This document shows, piece by piece, positions 48,040-57,293 of a DNA stretch of 64,000 nucleotides. The stretch is from assembly GCA_019856515.1 (NCBI GenBank), contig CP082230.1, positions 2,728,001-2,792,000 on the forward strand. The letters are read 5' to 3'. Both the position numbers and the translations under genes were made by a program. The first letter of the stretch is position 1. Each line of letters starts with the position of its first letter. This stretch comes from Prolixibacteraceae bacterium. GTDB taxonomy: Bacteria > Bacteroidota > Bacteroidia > Bacteroidales > Prolixibacteraceae. The notes under the pieces are model-generated. The model worked only from the letters and a program-made list of their open reading frames with translations, did no database searches and was not told the DNA's origin.

Positions 48040-48424
48040 TTAATCAATTCAGTATCCCCTGGTTGGGTACAAACAGATATGGGGGGAAAGAGTGCCAGCA
48101 GGACTCCAGTCCAAGGTGCAGAAACCATTGTGTGGGCAGCCCAGTTACCAACGAATGGTCCATCAGGCAAATTCTTTAAAGACAAAGCTGAAACTCCATG
48201 GTAACCCTATAATATTTAAAGGTTGGAGTGTGTGATAGTAAAGAGTAGTAATCGATTACTTTGTCTACAACTACGTTAATATTTTGTTTGCAGTGTAAGC
48301 GGTGGTTCCTTACGCTGCGGCAGCATAGACAAGGTGTCGCTATTTTTCAACATTCATGGATGATGATTACAACTATATCATTCAAAATGGGTATTTTTAG
48401 AGTATAAACTAAAGATACACAACC

Positions 48425-49240
48425 ATGAGAACAAACTTACTCATTTACACACTCCTCCTTGTTTTCTCTTTTCAAGGCTGCAAAGATACCACTCCTTCAT
48501 GTCCATTAAATCATGGTGATTGGGAATATATTCCTCATTTAAGTGATGAATTTAATGGCACAACTATTGACCGATGCAAATGGTATGACTTCAATCCGGG
48601 ATGGAAAGGTCGAAAACCAGGCTTCTTCTCTCCTCAAAATGTAAAGGTCGAAAATGGAGAACTTATTTTAACTTCAAAAACAGAAACTCTAGATGACCTT
48701 CCTGAAGGCTATCACACTTTCACCACAGCTGCTGTACAGAGTAAAAGTCGTATGCTATATGGCTATTACGAGATAAGATGCAAGCCAATGAAATCGCGTT
48801 GCTCGAGTGCCTTCTGGTTCTATGCTGTGGATGGTGATCTATGGACCGAAATTGATGTCTTCGAAATCTGTGGCAAACATCCTCAAAAAAATTACGACAA
48901 AAAATATTTTGCCACCACCCATATCTTAAAATCGCCTGAAACAGGAGATACACTGAAATCGGACCATGTAGAATGGCACTCCAAAAATCCTCTTGCAGAC
49001 AACTATCTTATCAGCGCTTTGGAATGGAGGAAAGATTCTCTTATTTGGTATGTAAACGGAGAGGTTATCCGTAAAAGAGAGAACACAAAGTGGCACCAAC
49101 CCCTTACACTGAACTTCGATAGCGAGACCATGCCTAATTGGTTTGGCATGCCTGATCCTAACGACCCCAAAGGAGAATATAAAATTGACTATATAAGGGT
49201 ATGGAGAGATAAGAATCTCAAAATGAGATACCAATTCTAA
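48425..49240 (+). CDS. GH16-family glycoside hydrolase lipoprotein
   Basis: A 271-residue lipoprotein (lipobox FQGC, Cys19) with a GH16 jelly-roll domain. The catalytic motif EIDVFE gives nucleophile Glu142, Asp144 and acid/base Glu147. The C-terminal PNWFGMPDPNDPKGEYKID and YIRVWRD fit the agarase/porphyranase/carrageenase-like branches of GH16 rather than plant-type enzymes, but the subfamily and the polysaccharide (laminarin, agar, porphyran) cannot be fixed. It is a surface enzyme that stands alone, far from the SusC genes. Confidence 0.9.
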   Translation: MRTNLLIYTLLLVFSFQGCKDTTPSCPLNHGDWEYIPHLSDEFNGTTIDRCKWYDFNPGWKGRKPGFFSPQNVKVENGELILTSKTETLDDLPEGYHTFTTAAVQSKSRMLYGYYEIRCKPMKSRCSSAFWFYAVDGDLWTEIDVFEICGKHPQKNYDKKYFATTHILKSPETGDTLKSDHVEWHSKNPLADNYLISALEWRKDSLIWYVNGEVIRKRENTKWHQPLTLNFDSETMPNWFGMPDPNDPKGEYKIDYIRVWRDKNLKMRYQF

Positions 49241-49563
49241 TTAGCATCTGGCTCCATTCTATCGCATCAATTTAATTACAGGTATGAAAACTTAAGTTCA
49301 TGCCTGTTTATTTTTATGTAAAACACAAAATAAACGTTATCGCATATATTAACACAAACAAATAATCTCTATTTTGCAAAAACTAGCACATTTTCACACT
49401 AGCACATACATCTCTAAGGGAGATATATAACCCCAATAATATCCTCTTTACTATAAAGGTTTTATCAAACTATTGGTAAACCGAATCATAAAGCAATGTG
49501 AAACAGGAACACATGGAGCATCAAAAAATAGTACGATAACCAACATATAAAAGACAAGATATC
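49241..49563. other. Gap between GH16 and YeeE genes
   Basis: No gene, repeat or clear terminator was recognised in these 323 bases. Confidence 0.4.
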
Positions 49564-50580
49564 ATGGGAAAGATACCAGTAATCATTGCGGGCATAATCT
49601 TCGGGTGGTTAATGCAATATGCCTCTGTAAACAAATTTAATTCCATCGCAGGCTGTTCCATATTAAAAAACTACACGGTACCTAAATTAATGCTCTCTGC
49701 CATCGGTATAGGAAGTATTCTTTTTGCCATTTCTATACAGTTGGGGTGGACTACATTCCACATTAAACCTTTAATCACTGGAAGTATCGTTCTAGGTGGT
49801 CTCCTCTTTGGTATAGGGATGGCTATCTTAGGAAGTTGTCCTGGAAGTATCATTGTATCAAGTGCACAGGGGAGTGTAGATGCAATGATTGGACTATTGG
49901 GGGGTCTTTTAGGAGCATTATCATTCAGCTTCATACTGCCACTTATGCCCTCTTTTTTAAACCATTCCTATGGAAACCCCTATTTTGCAATGTATTTCTC
50001 CTCACACGCCTCTTATACAATTGTAATTTCTATTATTGGAATACTAATGCTTATCGCAGCAAACCTCATCCACCGCACAGAAGGTAAAAATCAGAATAGA
50101 AGATGGCTTATATCAGGTATTACCCTTGGTGTAATTAACAATATTCTATTACTAAAGCCTATTTCGAATAGACCTATTGGTGCATCCACAGCCTATACCT
50201 ATATCTCTGGAGTTTTAACCAATACCCAATCCAACAATTATTGGCAATTCACACAGACAACAGGAGATTGGGAACTTCTATTCCTTATCAGTGCTTTTAT
50301 TTCTGTCTTCTCAATCTCTATTTATCAAAAGAGTTTTCGTCTTAAATTAATGGACAAGAGTTGGATCCAATTAAAAGGATCAAGTAAAACAAAAAGAGTT
50401 ATATGGGCATTCATTGGGGGATTTCTCCTCCTATTGGGAGCACGAATGGCAAGAGGATGTACTAGTGGACATATTATTTCAGGAATGATGCAAGGAGCCT
50501 TGAGCAGCACCCTTTTTGGCATCACTATGTTTGCCAGTTTTCTAACAACAGGACATCTTTTTTACAGAAAAAACAGATAA
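49564..50580 (+). CDS. YeeE/YedE-family sulfur-compound transporter
   Basis: A 338-residue inner-membrane protein with about nine helices and the three Cys motifs of the family: SIAGCSIL (Cys31), LGSCPGS, and ARGCTSGHI near the C-terminus. In YeeE/TsuA these Cys residues pass thiosulfate through the membrane; related proteins carry other sulfur or selenium compounds. The long single chain is the full-length YeeE type rather than the split half-size pair. No sulfurtransferase gene is adjacent. Confidence 0.9.
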   Translation: MGKIPVIIAGIIFGWLMQYASVNKFNSIAGCSILKNYTVPKLMLSAIGIGSILFAISIQLGWTTFHIKPLITGSIVLGGLLFGIGMAILGSCPGSIIVSSAQGSVDAMIGLLGGLLGALSFSFILPLMPSFLNHSYGNPYFAMYFSSHASYTIVISIIGILMLIAANLIHRTEGKNQNRRWLISGITLGVINNILLLKPISNRPIGASTAYTYISGVLTNTQSNNYWQFTQTTGDWELLFLISAFISVFSISIYQKSFRLKLMDKSWIQLKGSSKTKRVIWAFIGGFLLLLGARMARGCTSGHIISGMMQGALSSTLFGITMFASFLTTGHLFYRKNR

Positions 50581-50599
50581 AACCGAACCTTCGTCACCA

Positions 50600-50632
50600 A
50601 AGGAAGGAGAGAAAAATTCCATCTCCTTCCTT
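50600..50632 (+). terminator. Hairpin after the YeeE gene
   Basis: A perfect 10-bp stem (AAGGAAGGAG at 50600-50609 with 50623-50632), 20 nt past the stop; the T run is weak. Confidence 0.55.
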
Positions 50633-50740
50633 CACCTATTACTAACAACTAATCTACAATCAGTTACCTTAACATACGTTTTATATTTTTTTAATCTTTG
50701 ACTCGTAATTACAGACTCACTTAGACCTACTTATAGTGTA

Positions 50741-50775
50741 ATATCAATTGAATTGAGAAATGAATTAATTGATAT
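50741..50775. repeat. Palindrome related to the TAATACCAATT repeat
   Basis: ATATCAATTGAATT (50741-50754) pairs with AATTAATTGATAT (50763-50775). The core resembles the TACCAATTGAATTATGAAAT end of the dispersed family, suggesting that these ends may be terminal inverted repeats of a small element. The rest of the gap 50581-50933 holds only a hairpin. Confidence 0.4.
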
Positions 50776-50933
50776 AGTACCAATTTTTTTGATGTACTTA
50801 ATGTTTAAATATTGGTATTCCTTTTTAAAATTAACAAAGATAAATAGAGATGTGTCGTATTATCCCCTCTAGGATGAGTTACGTCAATCTCAAAATCTAT
50901 CATTGACATATTAATTATCTATAAAGTAGTTAC

Positions 50934-51506
50934 ATGGGACGTATTGAAATAAGAGAAGAGACTACCCTTCGGATAATAGAAGGCTTAACAAAGAATATCT
51001 GTGTATTAGACGAAAAGCACGATAGTCACCAAATCAACTTTCAACAGTGGGAGAGGAATAGAGCATTCTTACATGGCATAGCATTGGTTACAATGCAACA
51101 ATATATCCACCAAACGGCAAAAGACTATTTGCAAGCCAGAAATACAAGAGAGAACCTACTAACCACCTTTGCCTATTCAGAAGCAATTCCAACGCATGAA
51201 AATATAAGCTATCCTCAACTGATCCATGCGCTAGCCACCTTCTATACACACCAAGAAGACACCTATGGACGTGGTCATCTTAAAACATTAAATGGAGGCA
51301 CAATCAATACACTGATCCAATCTAACCTTTTAAACACAGAGATCTTCTCTAACGACATCGATGGCTTTCCTAAAGAAAATCTCTTCAATAGAGACACAAC
51401 GATTCTTGATGGTGTTTTAATGATGGATAATAGAGGTAACCTATCCACAATCTTTAAGCAACTGATAGAATGGAAAGAGGAGTTACAAAAACACATACAA
51501 CAATAA
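50934..51506 (+). CDS. Hypothetical protein, 190 residues
   Basis: A soluble, probably alpha-helical protein; no signal peptide, membrane segment or known motif is seen and no family was recognised. His- and Gln-rich stretches (HGIALVTMQQYIHQTAKDYL) and a GRGHLKTLNGG turn stand out. It has a good coding pattern and lies on the same strand as the YeeE gene (353 nt upstream) and an outer-membrane protein gene (129 nt downstream), but the gaps argue against one operon. Function unknown. Confidence 0.65.
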   Translation: MGRIEIREETTLRIIEGLTKNICVLDEKHDSHQINFQQWERNRAFLHGIALVTMQQYIHQTAKDYLQARNTRENLLTTFAYSEAIPTHENISYPQLIHALATFYTHQEDTYGRGHLKTLNGGTINTLIQSNLLNTEIFSNDIDGFPKENLFNRDTTILDGVLMMDNRGNLSTIFKQLIEWKEELQKHIQQ

Positions 51507-51635
51507 AGAACAATCTTTATGTCAAACTTCGATGCAGTGAATCCTCATCTACAAACAATTGAATGGATGAGGATAAACTTATTCATTAGATCGTTTGTTT
51601 AAGTCACAAGACAGAGACAACTAAAGTTATCACTA

Positions 51636-52415
51636 ATGAATAACATTCAATTTAAACTGTTATTATTAGCCATCGGGTTACCATTCTTTTTAAATGCACA
51701 AGAGTCGAATGAACAGTTAGCACGTAAAGCTGCTGACCCAACAGCATTGATATGGCAACTCCAAATAGAAGATTATTGGAAAATTAAGAGTAATGATGGG
51801 CAGAAGAATGCCAATAATCTACGATTACGTGCTGTAATACCATTTAATAAAACAAAGTACTACCCAGAACATCTACTTCGTATTACAACCAATTGGCAAA
51901 TTCAGTACAGTGGTCAACAAAACCTATCTAACACCGAAATATTTGATCTGCTTATTCCAAAGAGGTACAACTGGGGGGCATACAGCTTAGGTCCAATAAT
52001 CCAACTTCCGACCCATGCTCCATACGATGAGACACAATCAATATTGGCATTTGGTATAGCTGTTGGTATCTCAATTAATACTCCTAAAATAGAAAAATGG
52101 CAACTAGATATCCTTATTCGATATCTAGACTCCTTCACAAACGATGCCAATAGAATATCTTCTTTGAAAATCCAACCAAGTTTGACCTATCATATCAACA
52201 ATGGGTACTACTTAGAAACAGAACCTGAAATATCATTAGATTTATATAAACAAGATAATTACATTCCAATAAACATAAGATTTGGAAGAGCATTCTCTTT
52301 AAGGTCACTCAAGATTAATGCATATATCGAACCAGAATATAGTTTGGTAGACTCCAATAATAAGAATACCCAGTGGGGTTTAAGATTTGGCTGGAGGTTT
52401 ATCTTGGACAAATAG
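51636..52415 (+). CDS. Predicted outer-membrane beta-barrel protein
   Basis: A 259-residue protein with a Sec signal ending FLNAQE and no lipobox Cys. The rest has amphipathic strands rich in aromatic residues, for example ALIWQLQIEDYW, HLLRITTNWQIQYS and GLRFGWRFILDK, as expected of a small 10-12-strand barrel. It resembles transporter-like outer-membrane proteins in Bacteroidota that lack known function. It is convergent with the fucosidase gene. Confidence 0.7.
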   Translation: MNNIQFKLLLLAIGLPFFLNAQESNEQLARKAADPTALIWQLQIEDYWKIKSNDGQKNANNLRLRAVIPFNKTKYYPEHLLRITTNWQIQYSGQQNLSNTEIFDLLIPKRYNWGAYSLGPIIQLPTHAPYDETQSILAFGIAVGISINTPKIEKWQLDILIRYLDSFTNDANRISSLKIQPSLTYHINNGYYLETEPEISLDLYKQDNYIPINIRFGRAFSLRSLKINAYIEPEYSLVDSNNKNTQWGLRFGWRFILDK

Positions 52416-52496
52416 AAGATCAAGGATAATACCTCATAGAAGTCTATCCTTGATTCTGTAAATATCTATAATAAAATAGGGTTATCTAAACTCAAC

Positions 52497-54740
52497 TTAT
52501 CTCTCTACAATCACCCCAATCTCAGCAGCAGATATCCATGCTATATTATCAATACTTGACAAACTCGTGAAACGGAAATACCTCGCTTGAGTGCGTGTAA
52601 AAAAGATACGCTGCTTCACTGGATTATTCTCTATATTATCGAATCGATCCCTCTTCACAACAACCCATCGCTTTCCATCCAAACTCACCTCGAACTTATA
52701 TTGAGTACAGATACCACTCTTTGAACCATCTTGACGAGGAGTATAAGTCAGTCCATTTAGGTTCTGAACTTGCCCCATATCTACGGTCATATAGTGAGGA
52801 TGTCCCTTTACATTCTTTCCCCATGGAGTATGCCACATCGTACGAACACTGCCATCAATAGCCTTTGATGCTTCATAATTTGGTTGTGCTTTATCGGATG
52901 CAACCACTTTCCATCCCGAAGCACATAGATCATATCGCTGGCTCACCACCTCGCTCTTTTGCTGGTCCGAATCAATCGTAGCAATCGCTTTCACGACTCC
53001 TCCTTTACACAAAGAGAAAGCTCCTGTATAGAAACTAGAATTTACCGTCGGTTCACTTCCATCCACCGTGTAATAGACCTTAGTATCTTCGCCTCTCACA
53101 TCAATTTTCACCATACCATCTTTATCTCTTGATATCTTTGGTGCATCCAAAATCTCAGGAGCCAAATAAGCTGACACCTCACTCAAAGTAGTCGTTACTC
53201 TCGACGAAGGAATCTCAATACGCAGTTTACGTGTCTCTATCGTTTTAAAAACACAGATACGTTTATACCCCACTGTAGTTCCTTCATACAGTGATTTCCA
53301 TGTGCCATTGTCATCATAAGAGACACTAAATCTCTCAACCCGCTGACCTAAATTGTAAATATCCTCTTGTAACACGAGGCGGTTAAAACGCTTAGGTTGA
53401 TCAAACATCATCTCAACACTCCCTTGCGATCCTTCACTCTGCCAAGCAGTATGCGTATCCCCATCTAGCAAATGCTTCGCTTCATACCCCTTCATTGCTC
53501 CATTCACCTTAATTTCATCATCCGAATCCAACACATTATTTGCAAACGCATCATGAATATACGACCCAAGTTTTGCAAGGTAAGTCGAATCTTTAGCAGG
53601 GATCAATCCCTCTCTATTAGGTGTCACATTTAATAAGAAAACCGAATTACCTCCTACCGAACGATACCATACATCCAACAACTCCAAAGGACTCTTTACA
53701 TATTGATTGTCGTCACGATAAAACCACCCATGACGTATAGAAGTGTTGGTCTCCGCAGGATACCAATGAAGATATTTCGCCCCCTTCAATTTATTTCGAC
53801 TACCCAAATCATTTGCAGTAGCCTTCTTCACAGACATATGCTTATCTGTTGGAACCACACTAAACTCACTATCCCTTGTCTTTCCAGCTTCGTTACCACA
53901 CCAACGAACATCTGGTCCCTTAATTGCGATCACCGCCTTAGGCTGTAACTTACGGATCAAATCATACCAAGCATCATAGTTATACGTTTGACTTGTACCA
54001 GGCTTAGGATTGGCTCCATCAAACCATATCTCCGAAACCTCCCCATAGTTCGAACACACCTCATAAAGCTGTGTTAATAACACAGCATCATAATCTGTGA
54101 CCCCATCATATGTAAAAGTACCTACCGAAGAAACAGGAGTCCCAAAAGCAGGGATCGTCTCCTTACGAGCTGCCGATCCATTACCATACGTACCTCCCTC
54201 TCTTTCGATCTCCGAAAGATCGGCAGGAGAGACATAGATACCTAACTTTAATCCATGTCGATGACATGCATTAGCCACCTCTTTCAATACATCACCATGA
54301 CCGTCTCTCCAAGGACTATGCTTCACAGAATGTGGCGTTGTTGCAGTAGGCCACAAACAGAACCCATCATGATGCTTTGCTGTCAACATCACCATCTTCA
54401 TCCCTGCAGCCTTAATGGACTTCACCCACTGATCCGCATCAAAAGCGGTCGGATTAAAAACTTTCGGATCTTCCTTTCCTGTCCCCCATTCTCTACCAGT
54501 AAAAGTATTCACCCCAAAATGGGCAAAAGCGATAAACTCCAACTGTTGCCAATCATACTGTCTCTGTGATGGCAATACCGAAACCGAAGCCTCCAGCAAC
54601 TCCTTATCACTCAAATTATCCTTTAACTTAATGAAATTTCTAGAAGCTGATCCCTCTTCCTTCGATGGCTGAGTACCACAAGAGACAAGCCCCATAAGAC
54701 ATAAACCTCCCAAAAAGGCTTTAATCAATCGATGTGTCAT
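52497..54740 (-). CDS. GH29 alpha-L-fucosidase lipoprotein with two F5/8 C domains
   Basis: A 747-residue lipoprotein (lipobox LVSC, Cys21). The GH29 catalytic domain spans about 50-390, with HFGVNTFTGREWG, KHHDGFCLWPT and the nucleophile Asp241 in SEIWFDGANP. It is followed by a discoidin (F5/8 C, CBM32-like) domain near 400-550, a chitobiase C-terminal-type segment (VYYTVDGSEPTVNSSFYTG, about 560-620) and a second F5/8 C domain (about 625-745). It removes alpha-linked fucose from glycans at the cell surface; the domain pattern fits the Bacteroidota GH29-B-like type, but linkage preference cannot be read. It is alone, not in a SusCD locus. Confidence 0.95.
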   Translation of the reverse strand: MTHRLIKAFLGGLCLMGLVSCGTQPSKEEGSASRNFIKLKDNLSDKELLEASVSVLPSQRQYDWQQLEFIAFAHFGVNTFTGREWGTGKEDPKVFNPTAFDADQWVKSIKAAGMKMVMLTAKHHDGFCLWPTATTPHSVKHSPWRDGHGDVLKEVANACHRHGLKLGIYVSPADLSEIEREGGTYGNGSAARKETIPAFGTPVSSVGTFTYDGVTDYDAVLLTQLYEVCSNYGEVSEIWFDGANPKPGTSQTYNYDAWYDLIRKLQPKAVIAIKGPDVRWCGNEAGKTRDSEFSVVPTDKHMSVKKATANDLGSRNKLKGAKYLHWYPAETNTSIRHGWFYRDDNQYVKSPLELLDVWYRSVGGNSVFLLNVTPNREGLIPAKDSTYLAKLGSYIHDAFANNVLDSDDEIKVNGAMKGYEAKHLLDGDTHTAWQSEGSQGSVEMMFDQPKRFNRLVLQEDIYNLGQRVERFSVSYDDNGTWKSLYEGTTVGYKRICVFKTIETRKLRIEIPSSRVTTTLSEVSAYLAPEILDAPKISRDKDGMVKIDVRGEDTKVYYTVDGSEPTVNSSFYTGAFSLCKGGVVKAIATIDSDQQKSEVVSQRYDLCASGWKVVASDKAQPNYEASKAIDGSVRTMWHTPWGKNVKGHPHYMTVDMGQVQNLNGLTYTPRQDGSKSGICTQYKFEVSLDGKRWVVVKRDRFDNIENNPVKQRIFFTRTQARYFRFTSLSSIDNIAWISAAEIGVIVER

Positions 54741-54963
54741 ACTGAATATTTATAGTTGTTAGTTTATTACCTCCTAAAAGTAAACACTATCTCCTGATAC
54801 TTAAAAGATTTCCATATGTTTCACAGGATAAATATTATAACTAAAAAGTAATACTATCAAAACATTATTACCCATGAGTTTTATCGTAAGTTGTCTAACC
54901 TCCAACGAATAATTAAGGTAATATCACCATTTATATGCTACTCCTAAAAACAGGCTTTCAACA

Positions 54964-55105
54964 CATCGTTGCAGCAAAAACAGATGGATTATAAATTCCT
55001 CGACTTGTTAATATCGATCTTGGACATCTCTTTTAATGATATCAATGAATCTTATATAATAATGCTTCGTTAGTTACGATAACATAAAGGCTGTTCCATT
55101 AATTC
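54964..55105. repeat. Degenerate dispersed repeat, copy B
   Basis: Matches 11411-11555 over about 140 nt at moderate identity, including ATCGTTGCAGCAAAAACAG and AGATGGATTATA. It marks the left edge of the accessory region around comM. The sequence 54741-54963 shows nothing recognisable. Confidence 0.6.
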
Positions 55106-55146
55106 CTTCTTTTGTTTCGATTTCAGAAAATCAAATACAGACATAA

Positions 55147-55184
55147 TTTACGGCTTGTTGTTTGCAAAAACAGCAAGCCGTAAA
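55147..55184 (-). terminator. Hairpin in the gap left of the three-gene operon
   Basis: A perfect 11-bp stem, TTTACGGCTTG (55147-55157) with 55174-55184, plus a further TTG/CAG-type inner pairing. Function is inferred; it lies past the small minus-strand frame 55232-55414. Confidence 0.55.
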
Positions 55185-55231
55185 GATCATTTTCCTCTTG
55201 CTGAAACACCAACTGAAAAATTGTTTCCATC

Positions 55232-55414
55232 CTAGTCATTTCTTATTGTTTTGATGCAACACAAGAAGTGTTCTCCTAATGTACCATACTTAAAGACAAT
55301 ACGAAGTCTCAGTGGAAGTTCAATTAAGCCATACATGACCTGATAGGCAAGTTTTTGGTAATCTAACTTGCCATAATTTTTTATCACATGCTCTAGCAAC
55401 ATCAATTTTATCAT
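55232..55414 (-). CDS. Short frame, possible mobile-element relic
   Basis: A 60-residue minus-strand frame (MIKLMLLEHVIKNYGKLDYQ at its start; GTLGEHFLCCIKTIRND at its end). The composition looks like genuine protein, but no family was recognised and no ribosome-binding site is evident. It may be the tail of a lost gene, lying next to the degenerate repeat. About 210 nt separate it from the three-gene operon. Confidence 0.3.
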   Translation of the reverse strand: MIKLMLLEHVIKNYGKLDYQKLAYQVMYGLIELPLRLRIVFKYGTLGEHFLCCIKTIRND

Positions 55415-55626
55415 GCGTGAGTGTAATAAAGTTCCATAAGAATTAAATGAATTCTATATTTATTCCCGAGTCCACTCCGAAAACCTCATTTTATTGAAAA
55501 CATGAATCTCACACCCTATATATCTTTGATAATCAACATGTATTTTTATTGAATAAGGAATAAATACGTAATTAATAGTTCTCGGAGTAGCTCATTACCA
55601 AGATTTAGGACAAATAACGGGTAAGA

Positions 55627-56748
55627 TTAAAATTGACTTACATTATCATGGCTAATCTTTGTTGCACTCTCAATTGTTTCAACATTCCATTCACCAATTT
55701 CTAAATCACAAACACATCTAACTACACCTTTATTAAATTTTACTTCTATTAATGTTGGATTAAATTTATCAATAGCCTTTGCAATACTTCTATGCCTCTT
55801 TTTGGGTTTAGCTTTGGATAAAGTTGGAATAGAAGTAATATAAAGTCTGTCAGAATGCCCTAGAAAAGTATTAATCATATCGCTTTTAGGAAGTTTCTTG
55901 TTCTTACTATAAGGACTTAACTTAATAACAGTGTTTTCATCCATTAAAACATCCCAAACTTCTTTATTATAACCTGTGTCAGAACCGTGATGTGGAATTT
56001 TGAAAACATTTGATTTTCCATCAAGGGTTTGGCTATTATTAATAATACACTTCCAACCCTTACGTTTATCTGCATTGACTTCTAAGTCTGATCCAAGAAT
56101 TATTCTTTGGTCATTAATTTTAACAAGTATAGCAACACTCTTATCGTTTGGTGTATGATTAATAATTTTTCTATTATTCACTCCATAATCCGTGATTAGT
56201 GTAGATATTTCCTCATCAAATTCGCTCATTATATAATCGGATGGTGATAATGAAATTACCTTAAAATTGATACCATTACTATTATTGGAAAGCAAAACTC
56301 TGTCTTCTGAAGCCTTCCTCATAGTTCCTTTTCTTGAAGCCAGTATTTTAAGACATGCATTTAGTTCTTCTGTAGAACAAGCAGTCTCTTCATTCTTTGT
56401 TTTATTGTGATCTAACCCAACCAGTTGTAAGAATTTTGTTCTATCACTCGCATGGGCAAAGGATAAAATAGCACTTTCACATTTTTCATATAAATCTGAT
56501 AATCCACGAATATGGTCTTCATGCCAATGTGTACATATAATTAGTTTGACATCTTCCTCTAGATTAACACCACGTTCTTCAAGATACTCTAGTGGTAATG
56601 ATTTCTTTGTATTAGGATTTTTACAAGAATCTATTACAACCCAGGTGTCATTTCCTAGATTTAAAATAATACTTTCGCCATATCCTCCACCAGTTCCAAT
56701 TAGGATGGTTTCTATTGTGTTAGTTTGATTCAATTTACCTATTCCCAA
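55627..56748 (-). CDS. ComEC/Rec2-like metallo-beta-lactamase-fold protein
   Basis: A 373-residue MBL-fold hydrolase without signal or membrane segments. The metal motif is HWHEDH (74-79); later ligands are in IILGSDLEVNADKR and KIPHHGSDTGYN, the latter a hallmark of the ComEC/Rec2 MBL branch whose members include DNA-degrading domains of the competence channel. This protein is cytoplasmic and stand-alone. Its start overlaps the previous gene by 10 nt, making it the third gene of a tight operon with two unrecognised proteins. Nuclease activity is a reasonable guess, not shown. Composition is AT-rich. Confidence 0.85.
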   Translation of the reverse strand: MGIGKLNQTNTIETILIGTGGGYGESIILNLGNDTWVVIDSCKNPNTKKSLPLEYLEERGVNLEEDVKLIICTHWHEDHIRGLSDLYEKCESAILSFAHASDRTKFLQLVGLDHNKTKNEETACSTEELNACLKILASRKGTMRKASEDRVLLSNNSNGINFKVISLSPSDYIMSEFDEEISTLITDYGVNNRKIINHTPNDKSVAILVKINDQRIILGSDLEVNADKRKGWKCIINNSQTLDGKSNVFKIPHHGSDTGYNKEVWDVLMDENTVIKLSPYSKNKKLPKSDMINTFLGHSDRLYITSIPTLSKAKPKKRHRSIAKAIDKFNPTLIEVKFNKGVVRCVCDLEIGEWNVETIESATKISHDNVSQF

Positions 56749-57293
56749 TTAATATTATCATTATAATAAGCTGCCTCGTCAGCTATCCTATTAACATCAT
56801 CTTCAGTAAATGCTACGCTTCGTTTAAATCGCAACAACGATCGTTTTTCTATTTGACCGTTATCAGATGCATAACCAACACTCCAATAAAAAATTGCGCC
56901 TTTATTTAAAAGTTCAATGTCACTAGGTGAAACATCATAAATATCAAATGATGCTATTTCGTATGTCCCCTTAGTTACCTTGTCTTCAAGTTTTGCTGTA
57001 AATTCATCACCATCAATTTGCTCAACAACGCCAATCCAATGCTGTGACTGTTTGAAAAACATGTTCCTCTTAGTGTCTATCATGTCTTCATATTTTGGTA
57101 CAGCTTCAAAATCATCGTCAAACTTAAATTCAATTTCAGTGTTGTTGTTTAAAGACAATTCTTCATTTCGCTTAACAACCTTTGATTTAAGGGCATTCAT
57201 AATTATTGTTTCTTCATAAGAATCAACACCCAATATCGAATTTCGATTCTCCAATACCTTATTGGCCTTGATATTTGTGTCAAATGTTGTCAT
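56739..57293 (-). CDS. Unknown small protein of the three-gene operon
   Basis: A 184-residue soluble protein with no named family recognised. Residues about 85-150 (HWIGVVEQIDGDEFTAKLEDK, then LLNKGAIFYWSVGYASDNG) look like a small beta-barrel followed by a short strand pair. I have a general impression of similar beta-barrel proteins beside nucleases and other accessory genes, but cannot name a family. It overlaps the upstream 222-residue gene by 4 nt (ATGA) and the MBL gene by 10 nt, so the three must be translated together. It could be a regulatory or inhibitory partner of the MBL protein. Confidence 0.7.
   Translation of the reverse strand: MTTFDTNIKANKVLENRNSILGVDSYEETIIMNALKSKVVKRNEELSLNNNTEIEFKFDDDFEAVPKYEDMIDTKRNMFFKQSQHWIGVVEQIDGDEFTAKLEDKVTKGTYEIASFDIYDVSPSDIELLNKGAIFYWSVGYASDNGQIEKRSLLRFKRSVAFTEDDVNRIADEAAYYNDNINWE

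Larger units (their letters stand above)
45916..48204 (+). pseudogene. SDR-family oxidoreductase 3, split by an IS4-family element
   Basis: The 5' part (45916-46457) has TGANKGIG (9-16), NNAG and the active-site YSISK; the 3' part (48048-48204) continues with SVSPGWVQTDMGGKS and ends PSGKFFKDKAETPW. Removing the element and one copy of the 8-bp duplication gives a single 232-residue frame with no other damage, so the insertion is recent. It resembles carbonyl-reductase-type SDRs. A truncated protein of 181 residues, lacking the C-terminal substrate region, could still be made. Confidence 0.93.
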
